Positions 44,064-53,275 of a stretch of 64,000 nucleotides of DNA are shown here, piece by piece; the first letter of the stretch is position 1; every line of letters starts with the position of its first letter. The stretch is from Streptomyces sp. SLBN-118 (GTDB lineage Bacteria; Actinomycetota; Actinomycetes; Streptomycetales; Streptomycetaceae), in assembly GCF_006715635.1 (NCBI RefSeq), contig NZ_VFNP01000001.1, positions 1,736,001 through 1,800,000 of the forward strand, written 5' to 3'. The notes beneath the pieces are model-generated. The model saw only the letters and a list, made by a program, of their open reading frames with translations. It was not told the DNA's origin and made no database searches. Position numbers and translations under genes: made by a program.

Positions 44064-44801
44064 GTGAGCAGTGAAGAACGCCCCGGCGACAGTCCCTTCC
44101 GGCACGAGAGCACCGCCCGTGACGATGCCCCGCAGTTCGTGCTGCCGCTGGTCGTGCGGATCGAGAAGGCCGAACCCCCGGCCCGTACCGATGCGCTGGA
44201 GGCCGCGGCCCGCGCCGTGCTCGACATCCTCGCCGACGAGCGTTCGCTGGGCGACGGAGAGTGGGCGCAGGCGATGCGGGACTGGCAGGACGCCCGTATC
44301 CGCAAAGTGGTGCGCAGGGCGCGCGGCGCGGAGTGGCGCAAGGCTGCGGCGCTGCCGGGCATCGCGGTGACGCAGGGCACGGCCGAAGTGCGGGTCTTCC
44401 CGCCCGTCCCGCTGGACGGATGGCCCAAGGAGCTGGCCAAGCTCCAGGTGTCGGGCACCGAGCTGGACGATCCCGAACCGCCCGCCGCGCCCGACCTGGC
44501 GGGTCCGGTCCTGTGGCTCAGCCCCGATCTGGACATGTCGGCGGGCAAGGCGATGGCACAGGCCGGGCACGGTGCGCAACTCGCCTGGTGGGAACTGTCG
44601 GAGGCGGACCGCAAGGCGTGGCGCGAGGCCGGTTTCCCGCTGACCGTTCGTACGGCCGAGACCGCGCACTGGCAACAACTCACCGCCGGCGGGCTGCCGG
44701 TGGTCCGTGACGCCGGCTTCACGGAGATCGCCCCCGGGCTGACTCTTGCAGTCGAGGGACACCACCGTGTCAGGTCTCTGCCACGCCCCCCACGGACGTG
44801 A
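44064..44801 (+). CDS. PTH2-type peptidyl-tRNA hydrolase-like protein
   Basis: The 245-residue protein has a C-terminal PTH2 domain: VLWLSPDLDMSAGKAMAQAGH, then AQLAWWELSEADRKAWREAG and an end segment TEIAPGLTLAV. Archaeal and eukaryotic PTH2 enzymes free tRNA from stalled peptidyl-tRNA. Here the roughly 130-residue N-terminal part is an extra, actinobacterial-type extension, so activity is inferred. The start is GTG 44064, in a short gap with the divergent AIM24 gene. Confidence 0.82.
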   Translation: MSSEERPGDSPFRHESTARDDAPQFVLPLVVRIEKAEPPARTDALEAAARAVLDILADERSLGDGEWAQAMRDWQDARIRKVVRRARGAEWRKAAALPGIAVTQGTAEVRVFPPVPLDGWPKELAKLQVSGTELDDPEPPAAPDLAGPVLWLSPDLDMSAGKAMAQAGHGAQLAWWELSEADRKAWREAGFPLTVRTAETAHWQQLTAGGLPVVRDAGFTEIAPGLTLAVEGHHRVRSLPRPPRT

Positions 44802-45301
44802 CCCGCTCCTCCACCGGCCCAGGACGCTACCGACCGTTGAACAAGAGCTGGCGTCGTGGTCGTCCCCCACAGACGCACCGTGACGTACACGGTGCCGGTC
44901 GGACAAGTGGCAACCTCGAAGGTCAGGGCCGCTCCCAATAGGACGCGGAACTGGTCGGGTTGAGGACACGTCGCGGCCGACGCGACCGTACGCAACCTCG
45001 AAGGCACCACCGTCGCCACCGCCACCCGCGTCGGCGCTGACTACCGCAGTTCCGCTCCACCGCACTGGTGCCGGCCCAGCACACTCGGCCAGCTGCCGAC
45101 CAAAAGCAGCCGCTCACGGCTCGCGAGTACCACTTCCTGACTGTCAGCAACCTTCCCGTCACCCTCTGCCCGGAGACCGGGGTTTTCCTCGTTCGAAGTC
45201 TTCCTCGGCTGGAAGTCTCCCAGCCGACCCCGCACGCTGCTGTCAGGGCGACCAGCCGGGTCACCCGCGCCTGACCGGGTTCACCACGCGAGGGGACCAC
45301 A
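44802..45301. other. Gene-poor 500-bp stretch at the edge of the sugar-catabolism region
   Basis: Neither strand has a gene I can support. Open frames exist on both strands, but none has a ribosome site with recognisable protein. A minus-strand frame around 44803-45025 has a briefly protein-like segment (ATCPTGTVYVTVRLWGT) that may be a gene remnant. The promoter for 45302 must be here; GAGGGGACCACA precedes its GTG. It separates housekeeping-like genes from accessory catabolic genes. Confidence 0.4.
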
Positions 45302-46351
45302 GTGCGCATTCTGATCGTCGGGGATCGTTTCATCCCTGCCGGGTACTACGCCGACGCCCTGGCAGAGGTGTGCGGTGCGGGCTTCGGGCCGGTCCGCGGT
45401 GTCGACTGGCCAGGGATCAAGGCGGAGCAGCACGCGGCGCAGCAGGCCATGGAGCGGCAGGGGCCAGATGCGGTGGCGGTGCCCGACGAGATCGTGGACG
45501 CGATGGGTGAGGCCGAGGTGCTCGCGGTGCACTTCGCCCCGGTTCCCTCGGCCGTGCTCCGGGCCGCCCCCAAGCTGCGGGCCGTCTGCGTGGCCCGCGC
45601 GGGACTGGAGAACGTCGACGTGGCCGCCGCGACCACACGCGGCGTGGCCGTCGTACCGGTGTCCGGCCGCAACGCCACGGCCGTCGCCGAACTCGCTGTC
45701 GGCCTGATGCTGGCGGAGATGCGGGACATCGCCCGGGCGGACGCCTCCGTCAAGGCCGGCGGGTGGCGGAAGGAGTTCGGCGGTCCCGGACGGGAGATCG
45801 GCGACAGCACCGTGGGCATGATCGGTCTGGGTCAGGTGGGGCGCGCGTTCACCAATCGGTTGCGCGGGTTCGGCGCGCGCATGCTCGCGTACGACCCTTA
45901 CGTGGCCGACGAGATCCTGGCCCGAAACGGAGTCGTGCGGGCCGGCGACCTGGACACGGTCTTCCAGGAGTCCGACATTGTCCAGCTCTTCGCCCGGCTG
46001 ACGGTCGAAACCGATCGGTTCATCGGTGCACGCCACTTCGCGTTGATGAAGCCGACTGCCTTCTTCGTCAACACCGCGCGCAGCCGTCTGGTCGACACCG
46101 GCGCCCTGTACGAGGCCCTCGCCACCCGCCGTATCGCCGGGGCCGGGCTCGACGTACACGACCAGGAGCCGCTCCCCGCGGACAGTGCGTGGCGCGGGCT
46201 GGACAACGTCACGCTCACCACCCACTACGCAGGGGACACGACGACCACGACACTCCGTTCGGCACGGCTCGTCGCTGAGGCCATTGCCGAACTCGCCGCG
46301 ACCGGCCGGTGCACCACGGCGGTCAACGCCAGGGAACTGGGGTGGGTGTGA
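45302..46351 (+). CDS. D-2-hydroxyacid dehydrogenase (NAD-binding)
   Basis: The 349-residue protein belongs to the D-isomer 2-hydroxyacid dehydrogenase family. The Rossmann motif is VGMIGLGQVGRAFTNRL near 175. Catalytic residues are the Arg of VNTARSRLVD, the Glu of VHDQEPLP and the His of LTTHYAGDTTTTT (the usual TPH is TTH). It would interconvert a 2-hydroxy and a 2-keto acid in the cytoplasm. The start is GTG 45302. The FGGY kinase follows with TGA directly abutting GTG, so both act in one unknown pathway. Confidence 0.9.
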   Translation: MRILIVGDRFIPAGYYADALAEVCGAGFGPVRGVDWPGIKAEQHAAQQAMERQGPDAVAVPDEIVDAMGEAEVLAVHFAPVPSAVLRAAPKLRAVCVARAGLENVDVAAATTRGVAVVPVSGRNATAVAELAVGLMLAEMRDIARADASVKAGGWRKEFGGPGREIGDSTVGMIGLGQVGRAFTNRLRGFGARMLAYDPYVADEILARNGVVRAGDLDTVFQESDIVQLFARLTVETDRFIGARHFALMKPTAFFVNTARSRLVDTGALYEALATRRIAGAGLDVHDQEPLPADSAWRGLDNVTLTTHYAGDTTTTTLRSARLVAEAIAELAATGRCTTAVNARELGWV

Positions 46352-47854
46352 GTGTTGGCGCGTGAACTGGTGCTCGGTGTTGACGCGGGACACACCGTGA
46401 CCAAGGCTGTGCTGTTCAATGCCGTCGGACGGCAGGTGGCTCGGGGCAGCGGCACGCTCCCGCTGGACACTCCTCACCCTCGCTGGGTCGAGCGGGACAT
46501 GGAGGAGGTGTGGCGGACGGCGCACCGGGCCATCAGGGACTGTCTCGCCGAGGCGGGGCCGGGGGCCGGGCGGGCCGTCGCCGCCGTAGGGCTGACCGGA
46601 CACGGCGACGGCCTCTACCCCGTCGACGCGCGGGGCCGGCCGGTACGGACTGCCATCGTCGCGATGGACACGCGCGCCGAGCAGGTACTGGAGGAGTGGC
46701 GGGGCACTGAGATCTGGTCCCGCGCCCTGGCGCTGTCGGGGACGGTTCCCTTCGCGGGTTCCCCGGCCGCCCTGCTGGCATGGCTCACCTGCCACGAGCC
46801 GGATGCCCTACAACGGGCCCGCTGGCTGCTGTTCTGCAAGGACTGGCTGCGCCTGAGGCTGACGGGCGCGGTGGCCACCGATCCCACGGACGCCAGCGCC
46901 TCGTTCACCGACATGCGGGGCGGCTACTCACCGGAGCTGTTGCACCTGTACGGCCTCGGCGAGCTCGCTCCCAAGCTGCCGCCCGTCCTGGCCTGCGACG
47001 CGGTGAGCGGCACCGTCACCGGCGAGGCCGCAGCGCTCACCGGGCTCACCGCCGGCACCCCCGTCGTCACCGGCGCACACGACGTCGACGCGGCTGCACT
47101 CGGGACCGGCGGCGCGGCACCGGGCGAACTCTGCCTGATCGCCGGGTCGTTCAGCATCAACCAGGTGGTCAGCGAGCACCCCGTCGTCGACCCTCGCTGG
47201 CAGGTCCGCCATTTCGTCCGCCCGGGGCAATGGATGACCATGTCAACCTCACCCGCGTCGGTGGCGAACCTGGAGTGGTTCCTGCGGGTCACAGGTGCAC
47301 CGGCCGAGCACCGGGACGGCGTCCACGAGGCGATCAGCCGAGAGGTCGAGGCACACCTGGCCGGCCCTTCGGAGGTGCTATTCCACCCGTTCGTCTACGG
47401 CTCCCCGCACGCGCAGCCCACGTCCGGGACGTTCCTCGGCCTGCGCGGCTGGCACAAACGCGGCCATCTGCTGCGGGCCCTGATGGAAGGCGTCGTCCTC
47501 AACCACCGCTGGCACGTCGACGCACTCCGCTCGAAGCTTCGGATCAGTGGGCCGGCCCGGCTGACCGGTGGCGCCGCGCACAGCGAGGTCTGGAGCCAGA
47601 TGTTCGCCGACGCTCTGCGGCAGCCCGTCGTGGTGACCGACGTAGAAGAGAGTGCCGCCCGCGGGGCGGCGCTGCTCGCCGCCACGGCCGTCGGACTGCT
47701 CGACGACGTGGCGGACCAGCGCGCCGGTGCCACGGTCCTCAGGCGCCACGAACCGGACGCCGACCGGGCCGCCGTGCTCGAGGAGGCGTACCAGGTGTAC
47801 CGGGAGGCGCTGGAGGCTCTCGGTCCGGTCTGGGCCCGCTTGGCCGCTAAGTGA
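46352..47854 (+). CDS. FGGY-family carbohydrate kinase
   Basis: The 500-residue protein phosphorylates a sugar or polyol with ATP. The N-terminal domain has the phosphate loop LVLGVDAGHTVTKAVLFN, and the catalytic Asp is in VTGAHDVDAAALGTG. The C-terminal domain has SGPARLTGGAAHSEVWSQMF. It looks closest to the xylulose/L-xylulose kinase branch, but the substrate is not certain. The start is GTG 46352, immediately after the dehydrogenase stop. It is the last gene of the pair. Confidence 0.9.
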   Translation: MLARELVLGVDAGHTVTKAVLFNAVGRQVARGSGTLPLDTPHPRWVERDMEEVWRTAHRAIRDCLAEAGPGAGRAVAAVGLTGHGDGLYPVDARGRPVRTAIVAMDTRAEQVLEEWRGTEIWSRALALSGTVPFAGSPAALLAWLTCHEPDALQRARWLLFCKDWLRLRLTGAVATDPTDASASFTDMRGGYSPELLHLYGLGELAPKLPPVLACDAVSGTVTGEAAALTGLTAGTPVVTGAHDVDAAALGTGGAAPGELCLIAGSFSINQVVSEHPVVDPRWQVRHFVRPGQWMTMSTSPASVANLEWFLRVTGAPAEHRDGVHEAISREVEAHLAGPSEVLFHPFVYGSPHAQPTSGTFLGLRGWHKRGHLLRALMEGVVLNHRWHVDALRSKLRISGPARLTGGAAHSEVWSQMFADALRQPVVVTDVEESAARGAALLAATAVGLLDDVADQRAGATVLRRHEPDADRAAVLEEAYQVYREALEALGPVWARLAAK

Positions 47855-48075
47855 GTGGCATGCGGCGGCATCCGCTTGCAACCCGCAAGAGGTGACCAAG
47901 ATTTATTACCGCATTTTCTGAGATTTCTCTGTTGAATCTATTGCATATTGGCATGCGGGCACGTAGACAAGAGCACACGCCACCTCTAGCGGCCCTCCCG
48001 CAGTCTGCGGCCCGGTCACCCGCCACGCGACAGTGGCATCACACCCCGCCCGCGAGCCCCGAAGGTCCTCGGCCC
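47855..48075. promoter_or_regulatory. AT-rich patch upstream of the anti-sigma-type ATPase gene
   Basis: These 221 bases contain an island at about 47895-47960 far lower in GC than its surroundings (runs such as ATTTATTACCGCATTTTC and TTGAATCTATTGCATATTG). It probably holds the promoter of 48076 and perhaps the end of the kinase transcript. No exact -10/-35 pair is assigned. Confidence 0.4.
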
Positions 48076-48573
48076 ATGCCCCCCTACACCGCACCCCACC
48101 CCGGGCCCAAGTACGCGGCGCCGTGGACCGGCGTCGGATTCCCCGGACCGGGCACCCTGGCCCCACACCGCTCCCCGACGGTCCGGTTCACCCTTCCGGC
48201 GCAGGAAGCGTTGGTCGGTTGCGTCCGCACGACAGCCTCCGACCTGCTCACCCGCTGGCACCTGGCGGACGACGAGCGGGATGCGGCCGTCCTGATCGTC
48301 GGGGAACTGGCTGCCAACGCGGCTACGCACGGGCGGAGCGAGATGTCGCTGTGCCTGACCCTGGATCCGGGCATGCTGTACATCGTCGTGAGCGATCACG
48401 GGCGCCCTGCCGCGTCGCGCGGGTCTTCCGCAAACGACGATCCGGACGAGCACGGCCGCGGCGTCGGCATCGTCCATGCTCTCGCCACCCGGGTCGACCT
48501 GCTCCATGACGACCACGGGACCCGGGTTCTGGCCTGCCTGCCCGTCACGATCCACCGACCGCGGGCCTACTGA
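48076..48573 (+). CDS. HATPase_c anti-sigma regulatory factor-like ATP-binding protein
   Basis: The 165-residue protein has the GHKL ATPase fold of SpoIIAB/RsbW-type serine kinases. The N box is GELAANAATHG, the G1 box is VVSDHGRPA and the G2 box is EHGRGVGIVHAL. A short Pro-rich N-terminus precedes the domain. Streptomyces encode many such proteins, which bind sigma factors or anti-anti-sigma factors; the partner is not encoded nearby. ATG 48076 is chosen; the open frame continues to 47932, but those residues look non-coding. Confidence 0.87.
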   Translation: MPPYTAPHPGPKYAAPWTGVGFPGPGTLAPHRSPTVRFTLPAQEALVGCVRTTASDLLTRWHLADDERDAAVLIVGELAANAATHGRSEMSLCLTLDPGMLYIVVSDHGRPAASRGSSANDDPDEHGRGVGIVHALATRVDLLHDDHGTRVLACLPVTIHRPRAY

Positions 48574-48611
48574 CTCGGCGTCACGGAGCGAGCCGGGGGC
48601 GGGCAGGCCGC

Positions 48612-49588
48612 CTACGACGCGACATCGCGACGGTACGGCGGCTGGGCGCCCGCGCGTGTGCAGGTGTTGCCCGCGATCTCCACGGCATACGACAGTAGCC
48701 GGGCGAGTTCGGTGGCGCCCAGACTGGCGACGCCTTTGCGGCGGAGCCGGCCGGTCCGGTGCAGATGGGCAAGTGCTCCGGCGGTGAAGGCATCGCCCGC
48801 TCCGACCGTGTCGACGACCTCGACCGCCGGGGCGGGCACATGCACGCGGGCGGTACGGGTCTCGGCCCAGGCACCCCGCGGCCCGAAGGTGACCAGGACG
48901 AGCCCCGCCCCCGACCGGAGCCAGCGTTCCGTCACCGCCTCGTAGGACTCGCCCGGGTGGAGCCAGGCCAGGTCCTCGTCGCTCGCCTTCACCATGTCGG
49001 CGAGCCCCACCCACTCGGCGAGCCGCCGAAGGTAGGCGGTGCGGTCGGTCACCATGTCCGGCCGTACGTTCGGGTCAAGGGACACCAGCCGTCGGCCCGC
49101 CTCGCGGCGCAGCAGCCCGTCGAGGGTCGAGGCCAAGGGCTCCAGCTGCAGCCCGAGCGAACCGAGGTGCAGGGCAACTCCCGCAGGCAGCCGCCCGCCG
49201 TCCGGAAGGGCGGCGAGGTGCTCCGACCGCAGGCCGGAGTCGGCGGCACCGTTCGCATGGAAGGAGTAGGCGGCCGACCCGTCTTCGCGCGGATGCACCG
49301 CGGCGACGGTGGTGGGGTCGGACCTCGGCAACACGTGCGTGAGCCGGGTGCCGGATTCCGCGAGGTGCGCGCGCAGCAGATCGCCGAAGTGGTCGTCGGA
49401 GATGCGCGCGAGCAGCGCAGTAGGCACACCGAGGCGGCCGAGACCGGCGGCGACGTTGAGGCAGGAGCCGCCCGGGCGGGCTGGTAGGCCGCGGCACCGT
49501 CGGCCGTGCGGGCGGGGGTGAGGTCCACCCGCGCGTCTCCGGCGACGACGACGGCGGGCCGGTCTTCACCCGTCAGTCTGGCACTCAT
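48612..49588 (-). pseudogene. PfkB-family carbohydrate kinase with a frameshift
   Basis: The ATG at 49588 (MSARLTGEDRPAVVVAGDAR) follows GAGGAATCCGC and opens a PfkB N-terminus. After about 39 residues (...AYQPAR, near 49472) the sensible sequence continues in another frame with PGGSCLNVAAGLGRLGVPTA. It then runs on normally to VDTVGAGDAFTAGALAHLHR, which carries the catalytic Asp, and to the stop at 48612. One base appears to be missing within CCCGCCCGGGCGGC. Restored, the protein would be about 325 residues, a ribokinase/fructokinase-type enzyme. It may be a true mutation or a sequencing error in a GC palindrome. It is divergent from the polyol ABC operon. Confidence 0.82.
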
Positions 49589-49974
49589 GCGGATTCCTCG
49601 GTGACGGCGACATGGTCGGGGCTGCTCGGCACTACACCGGCGTGTCGGCTCAGTCGGGCCGAACACGACCCGGGGTGGGGGCGGAGAGGTCTCACACCCC
49701 ACGAGACGGCTTGACGATAGATCTGAATAGAATTTCTCGCAAGATGTGTTAACAATGGCGCGGTCTCCTGCTAATAATTCGGTCATCGATACCGCATCCG
49801 ACACCCCAGGGACGCATCACATCCCCTCCTCCGACGGCCCTCGGCCTCCCGAGGAGATCTCGCCCCGCTGAGCGGCTGCTTCCGACGCACGGCACCGCCG
49901 CCGGAGCCGCAGATGCCGTTCTCCCCGACAGACACCGCTTCCCCGCCCCACCCGCACGAGAGGTCCCCCGACAC
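49589..49974. promoter_or_regulatory. Divergent control region of PfkB gene and polyol ABC operon
   Basis: These 386 bases contain no supported gene. A low-GC patch at about 49705-49795 contains the palindrome TGTTAACA (49747-49754) and the near-palindrome GGTCATCGATACC (49781-49793). Both are plausible sites for the DeoR regulator encoded at 55323. GAGAGG lies shortly before the ATG at 49975. Confidence 0.45.
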
Positions 49975-51324
49975 ATGCGATCGACCAGATACACCCTCGT
50001 CGCCGGCGCAGCCGCCACCGCCCTCCTCACCACCGCCTGTTCCGGAGCAGGAGCCGGCGGGTCCTCCGGCGGCGGCCAGAGCATCAACGTGCTGATGGTC
50101 GGCAACCCGCAGATGGAAGACATCGCGAAGCTCACGAAGGACACCTTCACCAAGGACACCGGCATCAAGGTCAACTTCACGGTGCTGCCCGAGAACGAGC
50201 TGCGAGACAAGGTCACCCAGGACATCGCCACCCAGGCGGGCCAGTACGACATCGCCACCATCGGCGCCTACGAGGTACCCATCTGGGAGAAGAACGGCTG
50301 GCTGCACGAGCTCGGCTCCTATACCGACAAGGACAAGAGCTTCGACAAGGCCGACCTGCTCAAGCCGATGGTGCAGTCGCTGTCCGGCGCGAACGGCAAG
50401 CTCTACGCCCTGCCCTTCTACGGCGAGTCCTCCTTCCTCATGTACCGCAAGGATGTCTTCGCCGAGAAGGGCCTGAAGATGCCCGAGCACCCGACCTGGC
50501 AGCAGGTGGCCGACCTCGCAGCGAAGGCCGACGGCGCCAAGCCGGGGATGAAGGGTATCTGCCTGCGCGGCCTGCCCGGCTGGGGCGAGCTCGGTGCGCC
50601 GCTGACGAGCGTGGTCAACACCTTCGGCGGTACCTGGTTCACCAAGGACTGGAAGGCGCAGGTCAACACCGGCGGCTTCAAGGACGCGACGAAGTTCTAC
50701 GTCGACTTGGTCCGCAAGCACGGTGAGGCGGGCGCAGCGCAGGCCGGGTTCACCGAGTGCTTGAACGCGATGAGCCAGGGCAAGGTCGCCATGTGGTACG
50801 ACGCCACCAGCGCGGCCGGTTCGCTGGAGGACCCCAGCAGCAGCAAGGCCGCCGGCAAGATCGGCTACGCGTACGCGCCCACGGTCAAGACCAACAGCAG
50901 CGGCTGGCTGTGGGCCTGGGCCTGGGCGATGCCGAAGACCACCAAGAAGGCCGACGCCGCCTCGAAGTTCATGCTCTGGGCGTCCAGCAAGGAGTACGAG
51001 AAGCTCGTCGGCGAGAAGCTCGGCTGGTCGCGGGTGCCCGCCGGCAAGCGGGCCAGCACCTACGAGATCCCCGAGTACAAGAAGGCCGCCGCCGCCTTCG
51101 GCGACATCACCCTGAGATCCATCCAGCAGGCCGACCCGGCCAACCCCGGCGTCCAGCCACGGCCCACCGTGGGCATCCAGTTCGTCGCCATCCCCGAATT
51201 CCAGGACCTCGGCACCAAGGTGACGCAGGAGATCTCCGCCGCCATCGCCGGCAAAACCAGCGTGGACAAGGCGCTGAACGACGGCCAGAAGCTCGCCGAC
51301 GACGTCGCCAACAACTACCGGTGA
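49975..51324 (+). CDS. Polyol-type (sorbitol/mannitol family) ABC substrate-binding lipoprotein
   Basis: The 449-residue protein has a lipoprotein signal with lipobox TTAC near residue 23, followed by a Gly/Ser linker. The mature part (INVLMVGNPQMEDIAKLT, YDIATIGAYEVPIWEKNGWL, GKLYALPFYGESSFLMYRK) resembles the SmoE/MtlE polyol-binding group. The downstream permeases and dehydrogenases agree with a sugar alcohol substrate. Which polyol is bound is not certain. It is the first gene of an operon reaching about 56863. Confidence 0.92.
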   Translation: MRSTRYTLVAGAAATALLTTACSGAGAGGSSGGGQSINVLMVGNPQMEDIAKLTKDTFTKDTGIKVNFTVLPENELRDKVTQDIATQAGQYDIATIGAYEVPIWEKNGWLHELGSYTDKDKSFDKADLLKPMVQSLSGANGKLYALPFYGESSFLMYRKDVFAEKGLKMPEHPTWQQVADLAAKADGAKPGMKGICLRGLPGWGELGAPLTSVVNTFGGTWFTKDWKAQVNTGGFKDATKFYVDLVRKHGEAGAAQAGFTECLNAMSQGKVAMWYDATSAAGSLEDPSSSKAAGKIGYAYAPTVKTNSSGWLWAWAWAMPKTTKKADAASKFMLWASSKEYEKLVGEKLGWSRVPAGKRASTYEIPEYKKAAAAFGDITLRSIQQADPANPGVQPRPTVGIQFVAIPEFQDLGTKVTQEISAAIAGKTSVDKALNDGQKLADDVANNYR

Positions 51325-51434
51325 TTCTCTCCGCCCCGGCCGGCGCTCGTGCCCGGCCGGGGCGCCGACACGCGACACCCGATAAGGCATCGCCCCGCAT
51401 CCCACCCCCGGCCGCCGACGGCGTAGGAAAGTAC

Positions 51435-52400
51435 ATGACCACGCTCACCCAAGCCCCGAGGAAGACAGTGCGACCACCAGTGCGCCGCCCACTCAAGCCA
51501 GCAGGCGACCGCACGTGGAGGCGGCGCTTTCCGCTGCTGCCCGCGCTGATCTTCACGATCATCGTCACGCAGCTGCCGTTCCTCGCCACGCTCGTGATCT
51601 CCACGTTCCAGTGGAACATCCTCACGCCGGGCGCCCGCCACTTCACCGGCCTGTCCAACTACGCGTTCGTCTTCACCGACGAGCGGCTGCGCGACGCAGT
51701 GCTCAACACCGTCATCCTCACTGCGTCCGTGGTCATCCTCAGCGTGCTGCTCGGACTGGGCCTGGCCCTGCTGCTCGACCGCCGCTTCCCCGGCCGAGGC
51801 CTGGCACGCACCATGCTCATCGCCCCGTTCCTGGTGATGCCCGTCGCCGCCGCACTGCTGTGGAAGCACGCCCTCTACAACCCCGACTACGGGCTCCTCA
51901 ACGGCACCCTGAACGCTGTCTGGCAGCTCTTCGGTGCCGAGCACGGCCCCACCGTCGACTGGGTCTCCACCTTCCCCATGCCGGCCCTGGTGATCGCGCT
52001 GGTGTGGCAGTGGACACCGTTCATGATGCTCATCCTGCTGGCCGGCCTGCAGGCCCAGCCCGGTGACGTACTGGAGGCCGCGAAGGTCGACGGGGCCTCC
52101 GCGCTGCAGACCTTCCGCCACATCACGCTGCCGCACCTGCGCCAGTACATCGAACTGGGCACCGTGCTCGGCTCCATCTTCGTGGTGCAGACCTTCGACG
52201 CGGTCTTCACCATCACCCAGGGCGGGCCCGGCTCCCAGACCACCAACCTGCCCTACGAGATCTACCTGACCATGTTCCGCAAGTTCGAGTACGGCCAGGC
52301 CGCGGCCGCCGGCGTCGTCGTGGTGATCGGCTCGATCGTCATCGCGACGTTCGCCCTGCGGGTCGTCGCCTCCCTGTTCCGTGAAGAGGCCTCCCGATGA
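51435..52400 (+). CDS. Polyol-type ABC transporter permease (SmoF/MalF type)
   Basis: The 321-residue membrane protein has six helices (first: FPLLPALIFTIIVTQLPFLA). The EAA loop is DVLEAAKVDGASALQTFRHI near 225, and the family segment TQGGPGSQTTNLPYEIYL is present. The start is ATG 51435. Its stop overlaps the next permease's start (ATGA). Confidence 0.93.
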   Translation: MTTLTQAPRKTVRPPVRRPLKPAGDRTWRRRFPLLPALIFTIIVTQLPFLATLVISTFQWNILTPGARHFTGLSNYAFVFTDERLRDAVLNTVILTASVVILSVLLGLGLALLLDRRFPGRGLARTMLIAPFLVMPVAAALLWKHALYNPDYGLLNGTLNAVWQLFGAEHGPTVDWVSTFPMPALVIALVWQWTPFMMLILLAGLQAQPGDVLEAAKVDGASALQTFRHITLPHLRQYIELGTVLGSIFVVQTFDAVFTITQGGPGSQTTNLPYEIYLTMFRKFEYGQAAAAGVVVVIGSIVIATFALRVVASLFREEASR

Positions 52401-53275
52401 CCACCCGCGCGACGACCACTGTTCGCCACAGACTCCGCCGCCGTAAGCACGCCGACCAATGGCAAGCCCCGCGCCTGTCGCCGCTGTGGACCTTCGTCGC
52501 GTGGCTTGCCACCCTGGCCTTCTTCGCCCCGGTGGCCTGGATGGTGCTGACGGCCTTCCACCAGGAGGCCGACGCGGCAACCAACCCGCCCAGCCTCCTG
52601 GCACCGCTCACCCTGGACCAGTTCTCACTCCTGCTGGAACGGGACATCTCCCCATACCTGCTCAACTCGGCCATTGCCAGCGTCTTCTCGACCCTGCTGG
52701 TCCTCGTCCTGGCAGTGCCGGCGGCCTACGCGCTGTCCATCAAGCCGGTCGAGAAATGGACCGACGTGATGTTCTTCTTCCTGTCCACCAAGTTCCTGCC
52801 GCTCATCGCCGCGCTGCTGCCGATCTACATGATCGTCAAGGACATCGGAATGCTGGACAACATCTGGACGCTCGTCCTCCTCTACACCGCGATGAACCTG
52901 CCGATCGCCGTGTGGATGATGCGCTCGTTCCTCGCCGAGGTGCCCAAGGAGATCCTGGAAGCCGCCGAGGTCGACGGCGCCGGACTGCCCACCGTACTGC
53001 TGCGAATCGTGGCACCGGTCGCCATGCCCGGACTCGCCGCCACCTCCCTGATCTGCTTCATCTTCAGCTGGAACGAGTTCATGTTCGCCGTGAACCTCAC
53101 CGCGACGCAGGCGTCCACCGCGCCCGTGTTCCTGGTCGGATTCATCACCAACGAGGGCCTGTTCCTGGCCCGTTTGTGCGCCGCGGCCACGCTCGTGTCC
53201 CTACCCGTCCTCATCGCCGGATTCGCCGCCCAGGACAAGCTCGTGCGCGGCCTGTCCCTGGGAGCCGTCAAATGA
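52397..53275 (+). CDS. Polyol-type ABC transporter permease (SmoG/MalG type)
   Basis: The 292-residue membrane protein is the second channel subunit. Helices begin WTFVAWLATLAFFAPVAWMV, the EAA loop is EILEAAEVDGAGLPTVLLRI near 190, and the end VRGLSLGAVK is typical. It overlaps its neighbours on both sides by four bases. No ATPase gene is in the operon. Confidence 0.93.
   Translation: MTTRATTTVRHRLRRRKHADQWQAPRLSPLWTFVAWLATLAFFAPVAWMVLTAFHQEADAATNPPSLLAPLTLDQFSLLLERDISPYLLNSAIASVFSTLLVLVLAVPAAYALSIKPVEKWTDVMFFFLSTKFLPLIAALLPIYMIVKDIGMLDNIWTLVLLYTAMNLPIAVWMMRSFLAEVPKEILEAAEVDGAGLPTVLLRIVAPVAMPGLAATSLICFIFSWNEFMFAVNLTATQASTAPVFLVGFITNEGLFLARLCAAATLVSLPVLIAGFAAQDKLVRGLSLGAVK

Noticed and set aside
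44006..45025. Minus-strand open frames across the PTH2 gene and into the gene-poor stretch
   Set aside because: The part over the PTH2 gene is a shadow, and the remainder has only a short protein-like run without start signals. It is not enough to call a gene.
49783..51405. A 540-codon minus-strand open frame across the polyol-binding gene
   Set aside because: Low-complexity Val/Leu/Gly composition with no motif; opposite a real lipoprotein gene.
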